From Sedimentisphaerales bacterium (lineage in GTDB: Bacteria > Planctomycetota > Phycisphaerae > Sedimentisphaerales > Anaerohalosphaeraceae), in contig JAFGKL010000147.1 in the NCBI GenBank assembly GCA_016928585.1, positions 1 to 36,338 on the forward strand: 36,338 nucleotides of DNA, written 5' to 3'. The translations under genes were made by a program, and so were the position numbers. Positions 27,479-36,338 of the stretch are shown piece after piece. How positions within the stretch are numbered: position 1 is the stretch's first letter; the number at the start of each line of letters is the position of its first letter. The notes beneath the pieces were generated by a model. That model was not told the DNA's origin. It ran no database searches and saw nothing but the letters and a program-made list of their open reading frames with translations.

Positions 27479-27937
27479 TCAGCTTATTTTGGCGACTATC
27501 TCATCGAGAACGGTAGGGAGGTTATCATAATCCTTGTCACAGACCTTAATTGTACTTTCTTTTCCCTGGGAGTCCTTATATGTTACGGTAAAGAATCCTT
27601 TAGAGTCGAAGTAGGTTTTATTAATGCTTTCAATAGAGTTATACGGTATTTCGGTATTAGATAAAGACAAAGACTCATCGCCTGCTACGATCTTTTTGTT
27701 CCAGATACGGAACAGATTAACCCCTATTGCAAGTGCGATAGCTGCCAAAAACGGCGGAGCTTTTTTATTAAAAGCAAGCGTACTGTTCGGTTGGCCGTTT
27801 TCGAGAGTGTGCTTTTCTATAAAAGACTGATTGTAGTAGCCGTCGTAAACACAGTAAACAGCAAACCCTATCAGTGCCAGAATCAATATTTTATGAGTGT
27901 TCTTTTTATAACTGCTTGAAGTTGCCTGTATTGCCAT
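27479..27937 (-). CDS. Hypothetical protein with two TM segments and a C-terminal soluble domain
   Basis: 152-aa ORF; hydrophobic ILILALIGFAVYCVYDGYY and PPFLAAIALAIGVNLF; AAGGAGG SD upstream. Confidence 0.65.
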   Translation of the reverse strand: MAIQATSSSYKKNTHKILILALIGFAVYCVYDGYYNQSFIEKHTLENGQPNSTLAFNKKAPPFLAAIALAIGVNLFRIWNKKIVAGDESLSLSNTEIPYNSIESINKTYFDSKGFFTVTYKDSQGKESTIKVCDKDYDNLPTVLDEIVAKIS

Positions 27938-27959
27938 TTTAAAAGCCTCCTTTTTAAAG

Positions 27960-28709
27960 TTATCTCCTTTGGGCGATGGCGTTTGTCAAAGGTCCCACAA
28001 AAGCGGGGACTATTTTTTCTGCCATCAGGTCCTCAGCTATCCGGCACTGCTGAGCCAATGATCCCAGTGAATAGAACTCTTTGCCTTTACCCTGGCGTCT
28101 TATGGTAAAATACAAACTTATCGGTTCATCGGATTTAAATTTTTGTTCTTTAACTTCTGTCAGCCCCGTTCTCGATTCGATGGAAATTCTTGCCTGCATG
28201 GTACATTCATCATCTAACGAAATAATAGCAGCAGGTGAAAATCCGAGCGGTTTTGTTTTTGGCATGTCTAAAAAGGCACTAAAAGCGGTTGAAGCGAAGA
28301 GGGCGTCAGCAATGATCTCACTGTGATTTCCCCGGCAATCAAAATCCATAGTGAAAGTTATATCGAGCGAATCGATGTCGAGGTAACTTACGCCGAGCAT
28401 GTATGGAGCAATCTCTAAGATGAGCTGATTTAGTGCATATACGTCTTCGAACTGCTGTGGATTTGCGCAGCCGGAACTAATGCGGTCAACCTCGAGGTTG
28501 ACCCATAGGTATTTTTCACCTTCTTTTTCCTGCTCAAGACAAAAATCGCCATTAGGCCTTTTGTAGAAATTGTTCATTCCCGGAAACTGCTTTTGTATCC
28601 GTTCAAAAAACGTAAGGACCGTGTCTCTTTCGCTTGGCAAATCAAGGTGCGTATTTATCTGCATGTCTACGTAAAAATCATCACAGAGCGAACCAAAGCT
28701 ATCAATCAT
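27960..28709 (-). CDS. Conserved-looking hypothetical protein
   Basis: 249-aa ORF with GGAGG upstream on the minus strand; no domain recognised. Confidence 0.65.
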   Translation of the reverse strand: MIDSFGSLCDDFYVDMQINTHLDLPSERDTVLTFFERIQKQFPGMNNFYKRPNGDFCLEQEKEGEKYLWVNLEVDRISSGCANPQQFEDVYALNQLILEIAPYMLGVSYLDIDSLDITFTMDFDCRGNHSEIIADALFASTAFSAFLDMPKTKPLGFSPAAIISLDDECTMQARISIESRTGLTEVKEQKFKSDEPISLYFTIRRQGKGKEFYSLGSLAQQCRIAEDLMAEKIVPAFVGPLTNAIAQRR

Positions 28710-28737
28710 TTTTTCTAAAACCTCCAGAAGGATTTAT

Positions 28738-28833
28738 ATGACTCAAACAAGGCGTGATTTTCTCATAAAGAGTGCCGGTTTACAAGTAAATAAAGTGACA
28801 AAGAGTAGTAAAATTAGGCGAAAATGGCTTTAA
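28738..28833 (+). pseudogene. Relic 5' end of a Tat-exported protein gene (twin-arginine signal n-region)
   Basis: AGAAGGA SD-like site, ATG, then MTQTRRDFLIKSAGLQVNKVTKSSKIRRKWL*. RRDFLIKSAG matches the Tat motif but the hydrophobic core and mature domain are missing. Confidence 0.5.
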
Positions 28834-28847
28834 AAGCGGTTTTTTCG

Positions 28848-31340
28848 TTATTTCAGCTCTGGATCGTGCAGTTTCAATTCAGTAATGATCGCTCCAATTG
28901 TGGCAAGAATTGTAAAAGCGAATATCCTCCATAGGCCGGCGTTGATGCATGGGGCGACAGGCAGTTGATGATAAGCAGCCTGTATCATGTTAATGATGGT
29001 GTAGATGCAGGCACATGCGGTTCCGCAGACGGCGGAAGCAACGATCCTTTTTGACAGGGCAGTACCGGCAGCTAAACGTGTACCCAATACCCCTAACACT
29101 AATAGTAGTATTATGGAAAGCCACCAGACCCTGTCACAATCTGGCAGTCTGCCAAGGTCCTTGATATAGAGATGGTCGATATATGCGAAGATGCCAGCGC
29201 CAATCACTGCCAGCGGGATGAAATGCCAATACCGTGAGGGTTTTTGTGCCCTGATCGCGGCTCGCTTGGCCATTCTTTTTCTTATGGTTAGGGGCCAGTT
29301 GTAGAACAGGCAGAATATCCAGTGTTCGAAGAGGGCCCCCCGTTCTCCGAAAACGGGTACAATGTGTACTGCTTCAGTTGCCCAGTGCCCCGCCATGAAA
29401 CGAGCAAGAGCGGGATAGTGGTATGCCATCTGGATCGGGAAGGCCAGGTAACCGACGTATTTGAAAAAGCTTAGAAAGATGGCAATATTATAGTCTTTAA
29501 AACTTTTATCCTTAATGGCCATAGATAAGGTGTAGAGGCCCCTGCAAAGTGAACCGGGCGAGATGGGAACGATCTGAAAGAAACCGATGATACCGAGTCC
29601 GACTTTCCAGGCGTTCGGATCTTCTCTATGACTTAACCAGTAGATGAATGCAATTAGTACCGAGACGACCTGGGTAACCGGCAGGGTAAGCAGGTGGACA
29701 ACAAGACTGATAAGATATTTCTGGATGTACGGCTCATCGAGTTGCGAGATAATTGTGTCAGCGTCCTGATCAGAGAGGAGGTGTTTTTGTTTTCCCTGCG
29801 AAACCATGTCCCTTAACCATTGCTCGCGGAGATCTTTGTTAAAGTAAAGCTTGAACGGACGGATGAAAAGATTAAAGAAACGGTCCTTTCTGAATTGCGG
29901 GTCCGTGATGAATCTGTCGAGGCCGACGGGCAGAATAGATAACGGCAGACGGAAAAGGAAGACAGGTAACGAGTCTGCGACTTTAAGGGCCTTTTGAGAG
30001 TTAAGCCTTCCGGTTCGGTGCCAGGAGATCGCTTTTTCAGCAGCTTTTGCTTTAAGGGCTCTTAGAAAATAAGCGGGTCTGCTGCAAATATTAAGGTAAT
30101 GACTTCGCCAGTCCCTTCGTCCCCAAAACTTTCTTAAAACCTTTCCAAGAAAGGGGATCAAACCTAAGACCATAAAAACAAATGTAAGCGGTTTTGAGTT
30201 CCTAAGTTTGTCTTCCCTGTCATTATCGAGGAGGTTTTTTGTTTTCCAGCCCGTGACAGCACAGCCAAAGATGGTTGACCATAGTTTGCCGCTGTATAGA
30301 AGTTTTATGCGGTTGTATGTGATATCCGGGACAGAGTTGCGATAGATATTTTCGTTATGCTCTAATTCTATAAGAGCATCTTTTAAATGTTCGAACTGTG
30401 ACGGGTGTTTTTTGATATACTCCCGGAGTTTGTTCATGTCTCCGCGGTCGAACTGAACAAATGAGCCGCGTCTGATACCGCTTAAGATCAGCTTAAAATC
30501 GCCGGGACTCATCGGAAGAAACGGAAGCAGCGTAAGTCCGGCACGGAAATCCACAGCCATAAGTCCTTTTTCAGGATCATCATCCGTGGAATTAAGCTTG
30601 AGACAGTTTGGCTGGCTTTTGCATGTTGACCATTCGTACTGGCGGGCAAATTCGTGAGCGCCTATTTCGTGAAGAAGATCAACGAAGTCGTGCATGAATT
30701 TATGCTTTGCGCGATATTCGGGCGAGCCAAGGAGATTTGGGGGAACTTGTTTTTTATGTTTCCACAATTTCAGTGCGTCTAAATTGTCGTCGACTTCCAG
30801 CCGCCATGTTCTGCCATCAACCCAGTTGCTTATTTCGCCGCAACTGCCCATGTATTGATCGACGAAAGTTGCCTGAACATCATTGACGACATTTTGACCG
30901 TCGAATTTTATCTCGGCTGCCGTTTTGATGAACTTTTGCCAGAGTGCACCGCTTCGTGCGGCTGCCGGGTTAGCCTGCAGTTGGAAGGGGCCCTGAAAAC
31001 CGATCACATACAGTAAATCACGGAATATTTTTGATAATCCTGACGGCGGTATTAATATTTTCAAGGCATAGGAGTTACCAACGGTAAGGCCATCGACAGG
31101 TTCGTCGACATTTTCAAGGTTTAAAAGAGTAACTTTATAAACCTGACCTGCAAAGCCTCCGCCTACAAATTTTTCTACAAGCAGTGATGCTTTGGCACTA
31201 ACAGCAGGTGCGACAGAGATAATGTCGTAAACAAGCTCTGTGCCGGGATCGTATCTTTCGATCCGAAAGGGGCGGTGGAGTTCGGCAGAACAGAACTTGT
31301 CCTTAAGCTGTTTGCAGGTTTCGATGGAGTATTCTGCCAT
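28848..31340 (-). CDS. Large protein with divergent protein-kinase/UbiB-like N-terminal domain and polytopic membrane C-terminus
   Basis: 830 aa; Gly-rich loop VEKFVGGGFAGQVYKV, YALKIL Lys, SQPNCLKL and LMAVDFRAG catalytic/metal-loop-like motifs; many hydrophobic segments after about aa 385. Confidence 0.7.
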   Translation of the reverse strand: MAEYSIETCKQLKDKFCSAELHRPFRIERYDPGTELVYDIISVAPAVSAKASLLVEKFVGGGFAGQVYKVTLLNLENVDEPVDGLTVGNSYALKILIPPSGLSKIFRDLLYVIGFQGPFQLQANPAAARSGALWQKFIKTAAEIKFDGQNVVNDVQATFVDQYMGSCGEISNWVDGRTWRLEVDDNLDALKLWKHKKQVPPNLLGSPEYRAKHKFMHDFVDLLHEIGAHEFARQYEWSTCKSQPNCLKLNSTDDDPEKGLMAVDFRAGLTLLPFLPMSPGDFKLILSGIRRGSFVQFDRGDMNKLREYIKKHPSQFEHLKDALIELEHNENIYRNSVPDITYNRIKLLYSGKLWSTIFGCAVTGWKTKNLLDNDREDKLRNSKPLTFVFMVLGLIPFLGKVLRKFWGRRDWRSHYLNICSRPAYFLRALKAKAAEKAISWHRTGRLNSQKALKVADSLPVFLFRLPLSILPVGLDRFITDPQFRKDRFFNLFIRPFKLYFNKDLREQWLRDMVSQGKQKHLLSDQDADTIISQLDEPYIQKYLISLVVHLLTLPVTQVVSVLIAFIYWLSHREDPNAWKVGLGIIGFFQIVPISPGSLCRGLYTLSMAIKDKSFKDYNIAIFLSFFKYVGYLAFPIQMAYHYPALARFMAGHWATEAVHIVPVFGERGALFEHWIFCLFYNWPLTIRKRMAKRAAIRAQKPSRYWHFIPLAVIGAGIFAYIDHLYIKDLGRLPDCDRVWWLSIILLLVLGVLGTRLAAGTALSKRIVASAVCGTACACIYTIINMIQAAYHQLPVAPCINAGLWRIFAFTILATIGAIITELKLHDPELK

Positions 31341-31361
31341 TAAAATCCCAAAATTTCAGGT

Positions 31362-31856
31362 TTATAAAAATCTCATGCAAATTTGCAGGACGATAGCCGC
31401 GTAAACGCCCGCCATTAAATCATCGGCAAGAATGCCCCATCCGCTTGGAAGATTCTCTAGTTTTTTGCAGGGGAAAGGCTTTAATATATCGAAGAACCTG
31501 AAAGCGGCAAAGCCTATCGCCGAGCAGATCAATATTTGATAAGTGCTGCATGGAGAAATTACAAGAAAGACAATGGCCTGGCCTGCGACTTCGTCGGCGA
31601 CTATCTGGGAAGGGTCTTTTTTGCCGGTTAAGCTGATAATGTCAGGCGACATGAGCACACAGACGGCGGAAGCAGCGACAGCGATACCAAACATTATTAT
31701 GGTGATCGATATAGACTGAAGATCAAGCAGAGAAAGAACGGCAAAGACCAGAACGGGGGGGACCGATCCCCATGTGCCGGGCGCAAAAGGTAAAAAGCCC
31801 AAACCAAAACATGATGTAAGAAGCTTCTTCATAAATCCAGTCATAAAAATAATCAA
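31362..31856 (-). CDS. pgpA: Phosphatidylglycerophosphatase A
   Basis: GLGFLPFAPGTWGS, KDPSQIVADEVAGQ, FRFFDILKPFPCKKLENLPSGWGILADDLMAG. Start may be an internal ATG. Confidence 0.93.
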   Translation of the reverse strand: MIIFMTGFMKKLLTSCFGLGFLPFAPGTWGSVPPVLVFAVLSLLDLQSISITIIMFGIAVAASAVCVLMSPDIISLTGKKDPSQIVADEVAGQAIVFLVISPCSTYQILICSAIGFAAFRFFDILKPFPCKKLENLPSGWGILADDLMAGVYAAIVLQICMRFL

Positions 31857-31886
31857 TACAATAAGATAGCTAAAAAGATATAAAAG

Positions 31887-32981
31887 TCAAATCTCATTAA
31901 GAAGAGAAAGACAAAACCTGTCGGTCATGCCGGCGATGTAGTCACAGACGGCTCTTTGGACGGAGAATTGCGATATTAGTTTCTGGTAGAATGGCGGCAT
32001 TGAATCCGGGTTCCTGCAGCATGAATCGAAAAGCTTAGAGAGCCATTGGCGGGATTTTTTTGCGGACTCAATAAGTCCCGGATGTGTGTACATATTATTC
32101 AGCAGGTAGTCTTCAAGCTGTTTTAACTGAGTTTGGGCGGTAGGGCTTAGGCAGATAAGCGGAGCCTTGGCCGAATATATCTGCTGCAGTGAAGTTATAT
32201 TCTCATTTTCGATAAGTTTTTTGCTTGATAACAGGCAGTCGCTGACGAGATAGTCGATAATAGTTTTCGCGGTCCTTGTTCTTCGGATCGAAGGCTCTTC
32301 AATGGCACGAGCGTTTATCTTTTTTTGTGCTATATCGCAAAGTTCAAGCTGCCTTAGCTTGTCTTCAGTTATCAGGTTTGCCCGCAATCCGTCTTCAAGA
32401 TCATGGCAGTTGTAGGCAATCCTGTCAGCGATGTCAGCGATCTGGCCTTCAAATGAGCACTGAGCCTGTTTAAACTCACTTTGTTGCGGGCTGTCGTAGG
32501 GGCTGTGATGTTTTGCAAAACCAAGCCTTGTTTCATACATGAGGTTCAGCCCGTCAAAATCCGGGTAGGGGTGTTCGAGCAAGTCGACAATACGAAGGGT
32601 CTGGAGGTTATGTTCGAATCCTCCGAAATCAGCCATAATATCATTCAAAACTTTTTCGCCGGCATGGCCGAAAGGGCTGTGCCCAAGATCGTGGCCAAGA
32701 CAAATAGCTTCGGTTAGATTCTGGTTTAGGTTGAGGGCATTTGCTATGGTTCTTCCTATTTGAGCTACTTCTATGCTGTGAGTTAATCTTGTTCGGTAGT
32801 GATCGTTCAATCCTGGCGTAAAGACCTGGGTTTTTCCTTCAAGCATTCTAAAGGCGGAACTGTGCATGATGCGATCACGGTCCCTTTCGAACGGTCCCCT
32901 GTATGGGTGGGGCGGTTCAGTAAAACGCCTGTTGCGAGTATTATTCAGATCAACTGCGTAGGATGCAAGTTTTTCAGACAT
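31887..32981 (-). CDS. dGTP triphosphohydrolase-like HD protein
   Basis: DRDRIMHSSAFRMLEGKTQVF, TRLTHSIEVAQIGR, CLGHDLGHSPFGHAGE; ATG at 32981 preferred to TTG at 32987. Confidence 0.93.
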   Translation of the reverse strand: MSEKLASYAVDLNNTRNRRFTEPPHPYRGPFERDRDRIMHSSAFRMLEGKTQVFTPGLNDHYRTRLTHSIEVAQIGRTIANALNLNQNLTEAICLGHDLGHSPFGHAGEKVLNDIMADFGGFEHNLQTLRIVDLLEHPYPDFDGLNLMYETRLGFAKHHSPYDSPQQSEFKQAQCSFEGQIADIADRIAYNCHDLEDGLRANLITEDKLRQLELCDIAQKKINARAIEEPSIRRTRTAKTIIDYLVSDCLLSSKKLIENENITSLQQIYSAKAPLICLSPTAQTQLKQLEDYLLNNMYTHPGLIESAKKSRQWLSKLFDSCCRNPDSMPPFYQKLISQFSVQRAVCDYIAGMTDRFCLSLLNEI

Positions 32982-32983
32982 GA

Positions 32984-33499
32984 TCAAACACTGGGTAAAT
33001 TATTTTTTTCGCTAATTTGTTTTAACATATCGTAAAGCTCGGTGATGCTTTGGCTTATCACGTCGGTGTCAGAGCAAACATGCATGAAATTGGTGTCGCC
33101 GTCCCATCTTGGAACAAGGTGAATGTGCATATGGTCGGGAAGACCTGCACCGGCGCATCTTCCGAAGTTTATACCGACGTTAAAGCCGTGCGGAGATATT
33201 GTTTCGGAAAGAGCCGTTTTGCAATCACGGGTAAGCTTGGTAAGTTCAAGAAGTTCTTCATCGGAAGCGTCATTAAGGTCTGGGATGTGCCTTGATGGCG
33301 CTATGAGCAGATGCCCATTGTTATAAGGGAACCTGTTGAAAATTACGATGGAATTTTTTGTTCTCCAGAGGACGAGGTTTTCCTTGTCGTTATCTTTGTC
33401 GTTTAGACAATGACAGATGAAGCAATCATGTTTTTCGGAAAGGCCCTGGATGTATTTGATCCTCCATGGCGCCCATAGATTGTTTCTTTCCAAGGGCAA
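32984..33499 (-). CDS. HIT-family hydrolase/nucleotidyltransferase
   Basis: WAPWRIKYIQG, CFICHCL, HMHIHLVPRW histidine triad. Confidence 0.92.
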   Translation of the reverse strand: MPLERNNLWAPWRIKYIQGLSEKHDCFICHCLNDKDNDKENLVLWRTKNSIVIFNRFPYNNGHLLIAPSRHIPDLNDASDEELLELTKLTRDCKTALSETISPHGFNVGINFGRCAGAGLPDHMHIHLVPRWDGDTNFMHVCSDTDVISQSITELYDMLKQISEKNNLPSV

Positions 33500-33510
33500 A
33501 TCTCCTAAGT

Positions 33511-34530
33511 TTACTGATCGAGAAGCCGTAAAGAAATTTTCTGATCGATATCTATCTGCGGTTTCATGCCTCCAAGCGGCAGCATAAAGTTAGCGGACAT
33601 TTTTGTCTTATATTCCTGATGTTCGGAGATGACGGTCCCGGTGTCAATGTTGAATGTTTGTTCTCCCGAACCGGAGATATCGGTAATTCTGTAACCTTTC
33701 AGGAAGCCGAGGATACCTTTCATTTGGAACTTTCCTTCGTATCTTTTTGGCCAGGAGCCGAGTGTTTCTTCACTTTTGGCAAATGAGCTTTCGATTATGG
33801 CCTTTTTATAATTCCCGGAATGGTCGATCTCTTTCAGAGTATAAGTCGTTTCTTTGACTGCCTGAACAGGAACCGGCAGGGGGATGATCTGGGTAGTGGT
33901 CCAAGACTGATTTGGCTTAACTCCCTTCAGGGGGTTTTCTATGGATGCGATCGAATCCCAGATGTGCCATTGCAGTGCCACAAAATCGCTGATCATGTCT
34001 GGCGATTTGATCCTTCCCTTTTTGGGGTCACCGGTGGTAATAGTTTTTTCGCCCAGATCGAGGACGATTTTTTGGATCTGTGAATAATCTTCTATCTTGC
34101 CTACGGGAGAGACCTTAAAGGTGAATGTTTTTCCCTTTAGTTGTTCCATTACGTCGGTTGGGGATTGTTTTTTTGCCTGGCGTGTAACCTTTACGGATTC
34201 ACATGTTGCCGAGATCGTACTGAGTCCATAAGGATCGACTTCGACAGGAGTGTAAGCAATTACCATTTCAAGTTTTTCGTATATCTTCTGCGGCTTGCTC
34301 GATCCTTTTTTTGATGCAACACCTTCCGGATCGAGGTCAATGAATGTGTCTCTTTCAGAGACCAACTCATATCTTAGTGTTGTGTCAGGTTTAAAATCGA
34401 CGACGATAAGTTCTTTTTGCTGTTTTGGCGTTGATTGACAACCTGTAGCGGAAACAATAACGGCCGAAACAATAATTACAAAAGAGAGTATCCTCAATGT
34501 TAATACCTTTCCAAAAGTGTTAAACGCCAA
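33511..34530 (-). CDS. Lipoprotein of unknown function
   Basis: Signal peptide with lipobox-like SATGC; beta-rich, soluble; similar layout to the upstream neighbour. Confidence 0.7.
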   Translation of the reverse strand: MAFNTFGKVLTLRILSFVIIVSAVIVSATGCQSTPKQQKELIVVDFKPDTTLRYELVSERDTFIDLDPEGVASKKGSSKPQKIYEKLEMVIAYTPVEVDPYGLSTISATCESVKVTRQAKKQSPTDVMEQLKGKTFTFKVSPVGKIEDYSQIQKIVLDLGEKTITTGDPKKGRIKSPDMISDFVALQWHIWDSIASIENPLKGVKPNQSWTTTQIIPLPVPVQAVKETTYTLKEIDHSGNYKKAIIESSFAKSEETLGSWPKRYEGKFQMKGILGFLKGYRITDISGSGEQTFNIDTGTVISEHQEYKTKMSANFMLPLGGMKPQIDIDQKISLRLLDQ

Positions 34531-34538
34531 TCAAGCTA

Positions 34539-35519
34539 TCAATCTAACTTCTCGATGCTGGAAGAGCTTGTAAGACCCATAGTTAGCGTATCTGGTCCTT
34601 TTCCTTCTACCTGGACCCTTGATTCTTCAGCGGCAACATATGTCGAGATGAGTGTTTCGTTGTATTTTTGTATATTACCTGATTCAAGGTCAATTACCAA
34701 CTGTCCGTCCCATTTATTGTCCGAGTCGAACATTTTTGCAAAGATGCCCATTCCGGACTCAGTTTTCGGAGTTTTTTCTTCTGCGGCTTTTGAAGTCGGT
34801 ACAGCGTTCATTTTTATGTGTGCGATCTTTCCTTTTTCCATATTAGATAAGGTGTAGGTTTTTTCGAAGTTTGTCGGGTCAAGCATTCCCGGCGGAGGAG
34901 TTGTTACCTTGGACCAGTTTTGCCCCGTCTGGATCTTTGATTTTTCAGGATCAGGCAGGGCCTGAATCTGGTGTCGGAGCTGGATAGATTTGTCATCAAG
35001 AAAACTCTTAACAAATTTGTCATTGGATACGGCTCTTGCATCTTTTACATCTACCACAGACACTTGTCCGGATGAAGAGATTTTGATCTTATAGGATTTT
35101 CCGATGAGTTTTGCGAGAGGGTGGCCCTGATTTTTTTCAGAGGAGCTGTCAAAGTCAAGCTGGATACCCCCCTTATTCTTGGCAAGAAATTTAATAGCTT
35201 CGATCTTTATGGTGGCAACAGCATTTTGTTTGTTATCAACGGAATCGATCGATTGTGTAAAGATCGTTTCTATCCAGGTTCCGGTTTGTTCTTCTTTCAT
35301 TTTATCCAGCGAAGGCTGTACGAATTTGAAATCTTTAACCATTTCCGTAACAGCTTTGTACTTTACGGAGTCACCCTGAGTGAGGTTGAGTTTTAGATCC
35401 ACCGATTTTGCTATTGATCCGGCTTTCGTGGGAGTTTCTGCCTCCGGGGCACAGCCGGCAAAGATCAATATTAAACAAACGCAGAAAATAGCTGAATTGG
35501 TTAAAATTTTAGCTGACAT
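34539..35519 (-). CDS. Lipoprotein of unknown function
   Basis: Signal peptide with lipobox IFAGC; DLKLNLTQGDSVKYKAVTEM..., GQLVIDLESGNIQKYNETL. Confidence 0.7.
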   Translation of the reverse strand: MSAKILTNSAIFCVCLILIFAGCAPEAETPTKAGSIAKSVDLKLNLTQGDSVKYKAVTEMVKDFKFVQPSLDKMKEEQTGTWIETIFTQSIDSVDNKQNAVATIKIEAIKFLAKNKGGIQLDFDSSSEKNQGHPLAKLIGKSYKIKISSSGQVSVVDVKDARAVSNDKFVKSFLDDKSIQLRHQIQALPDPEKSKIQTGQNWSKVTTPPPGMLDPTNFEKTYTLSNMEKGKIAHIKMNAVPTSKAAEEKTPKTESGMGIFAKMFDSDNKWDGQLVIDLESGNIQKYNETLISTYVAAEESRVQVEGKGPDTLTMGLTSSSSIEKLD

Positions 35520-35725
35520 GTCTTCTCCTTCTTATAAACATTTAGTTAACTCGACGAACAGCGAGTAATTATATATTTTTGGCAGAGGTAAGGCAACCCT
35601 TTATTATGCCAAGATTTAACATTTTTTAGCGGCAGAAAGACATTGGATTAGCGGCGGTTAAAGGGGTTTTAGGAGTATTTGACGGCCTGATTTTATGATA
35701 AAGGTCGCAAAAATCGGATTTTACG

Positions 35726-35754
35726 GTTTATTGACAGTTTATTGCGGCTATAAT
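35726..35754 (+). promoter_or_regulatory. Putative ilvD promoter/operator region
   Basis: Direct repeats GTTTATTG (35726-35733, 35737-35744) then TATAAT (35749-35754). Confidence 0.4.
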
Positions 35755-35828
35755 ATCAACTCAAACACGGTAATTAACGGGCATATTTTTAGCCATTTCA
35801 ATTAAACTGGACCAAAATGGAGAAGAAA

Positions 35829-36338
35829 ATGAGAAGCGATACGGTAAAAAGCGGATTTCAGCGAGCACCTCACAGGGCACTATTGCGTGCGTGCGGGGTT
35901 AAAAGTGAAGACATTAACAAGCCATTTATTGCTGTGGCCAATAGTTTTTGTGAAGTAGTGCCTGGCCATGTTCATTTAGATAAGGTTGCAAAGACGGTAA
36001 AAGATGCCATTAGAGAGGCGGGCGGAGTTCCGTTCGAGTTCAATACGCTTGCGATATGTGACGGAATAGCGATGGGTCATACAGGAATGAAGTATTCGCT
36101 GGCGTCGCGTGAGATCGTGGCCGATACGGTAGAGACGATGGTTCGGGCGCATTGCTTTGACGGGCTTGTTTGTATTCCGAACTGCGACAAGATCATACCG
36201 GGTATGCTGATGGCGTCGGTACGCTTGAATGTTCCGACAATATTCGTTTCTGGCGGGCCCATGGCAGCCGGCAAAACCAGCGACGGCAAGGTTGCCGATC
36301 TTATCAGTATTTTTGAAGGTGTTGCCGCTTTTAATGCG
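35829..36338 (+). CDS. ilvD: Dihydroxy-acid dehydratase, 5' part (truncated by window edge)
   Basis: Open from ATG 35829 to window end (170 codons): [24 protein letters not shown]..., [46 protein letters not shown]. Confidence 0.95.
   Translation, partial: MRSDTVKSGFQRAPHRALLRACGVKSEDINKPFIAVANSFCEVVPGHVHLDKVAKTVKDAIREAGGVPFEFNTLAICDGIAMGHTGMKYSLASREIVADTVETMVRAHCFDGLVCIPNCDKIIPGMLMASVRLNVPTIFVSGGPMAAGKTSDGKVADLISIFEGVAAFNA

Noticed and set aside
35731-35754. TTGACA...TATAAT as a standard sigma-70 promoter for ilvD
   Set aside because: Spacer is only 12 bp; reported instead as an operator/promoter region of uncertain architecture.
1-36338. CRISPR arrays, transposases/integrases, phage or defence islands, tRNA/rRNA genes
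   Set aside because: None seen; no regularly spaced repeats, recombinase motifs or tRNA/rRNA signature sequences were recognised by eye.

Overview
This 36.3-kb window looks like an ordinary, gene-dense chromosomal segment, probably from a Phycisphaerae-like planctomycete. The taxonomy is inferred from the prepilin-like protein with an ADGH-type C-terminus, moderate GC and gene content; it was not tested. The + strand (about 0.8-19.35 kb) carries housekeeping genes: pyrF, murD, a PilZ protein, a zinc-ribbon/DUF4190-like/pseudopilin-like hybrid, ispD, a BamD/TPR-like lipoprotein, tilS, gap-pgk-rpe, accD, hisC-hisB-ispF-cysS and ruvCAB. The - strand (about 35.5-19.35 kb) carries two lipoproteins, a HIT protein, a dGTPase-like HD protein, pgpA, an 830-aa kinase-like membrane protein, two unknown proteins, purA, uppS, cdsA, phoH, a short 7TM-HD (PgpH-like) protein, ybeY, a CorC/HlyC-family protein and recO. 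The 5' part of ilvD runs off the right edge on the + strand; it is absent from the ORF track because it has no stop. I saw no rRNA, tRNA, CRISPR array, transposase or phage genes. The observations most worth following up are: (1) the 830-aa protein with a divergent protein-kinase/UbiB-like N-terminus fused to a polytopic membrane region; (2) a ~378-nt structured intergenic region upstream of the PilZ gene with two mutually exclusive helices; (3) a ~125-nt nested inverted-repeat element between pyrF and murD; (4) a 31-codon relic of a Tat signal peptide (MTQTRRDFLIKSAGL) at 28738-28833, also missing from the ORF track; (5) a soluble-domain/pseudopilin hybrid lacking the normal prepilin leader. 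I found no convincing multi-gene novel defence or metabolic system.
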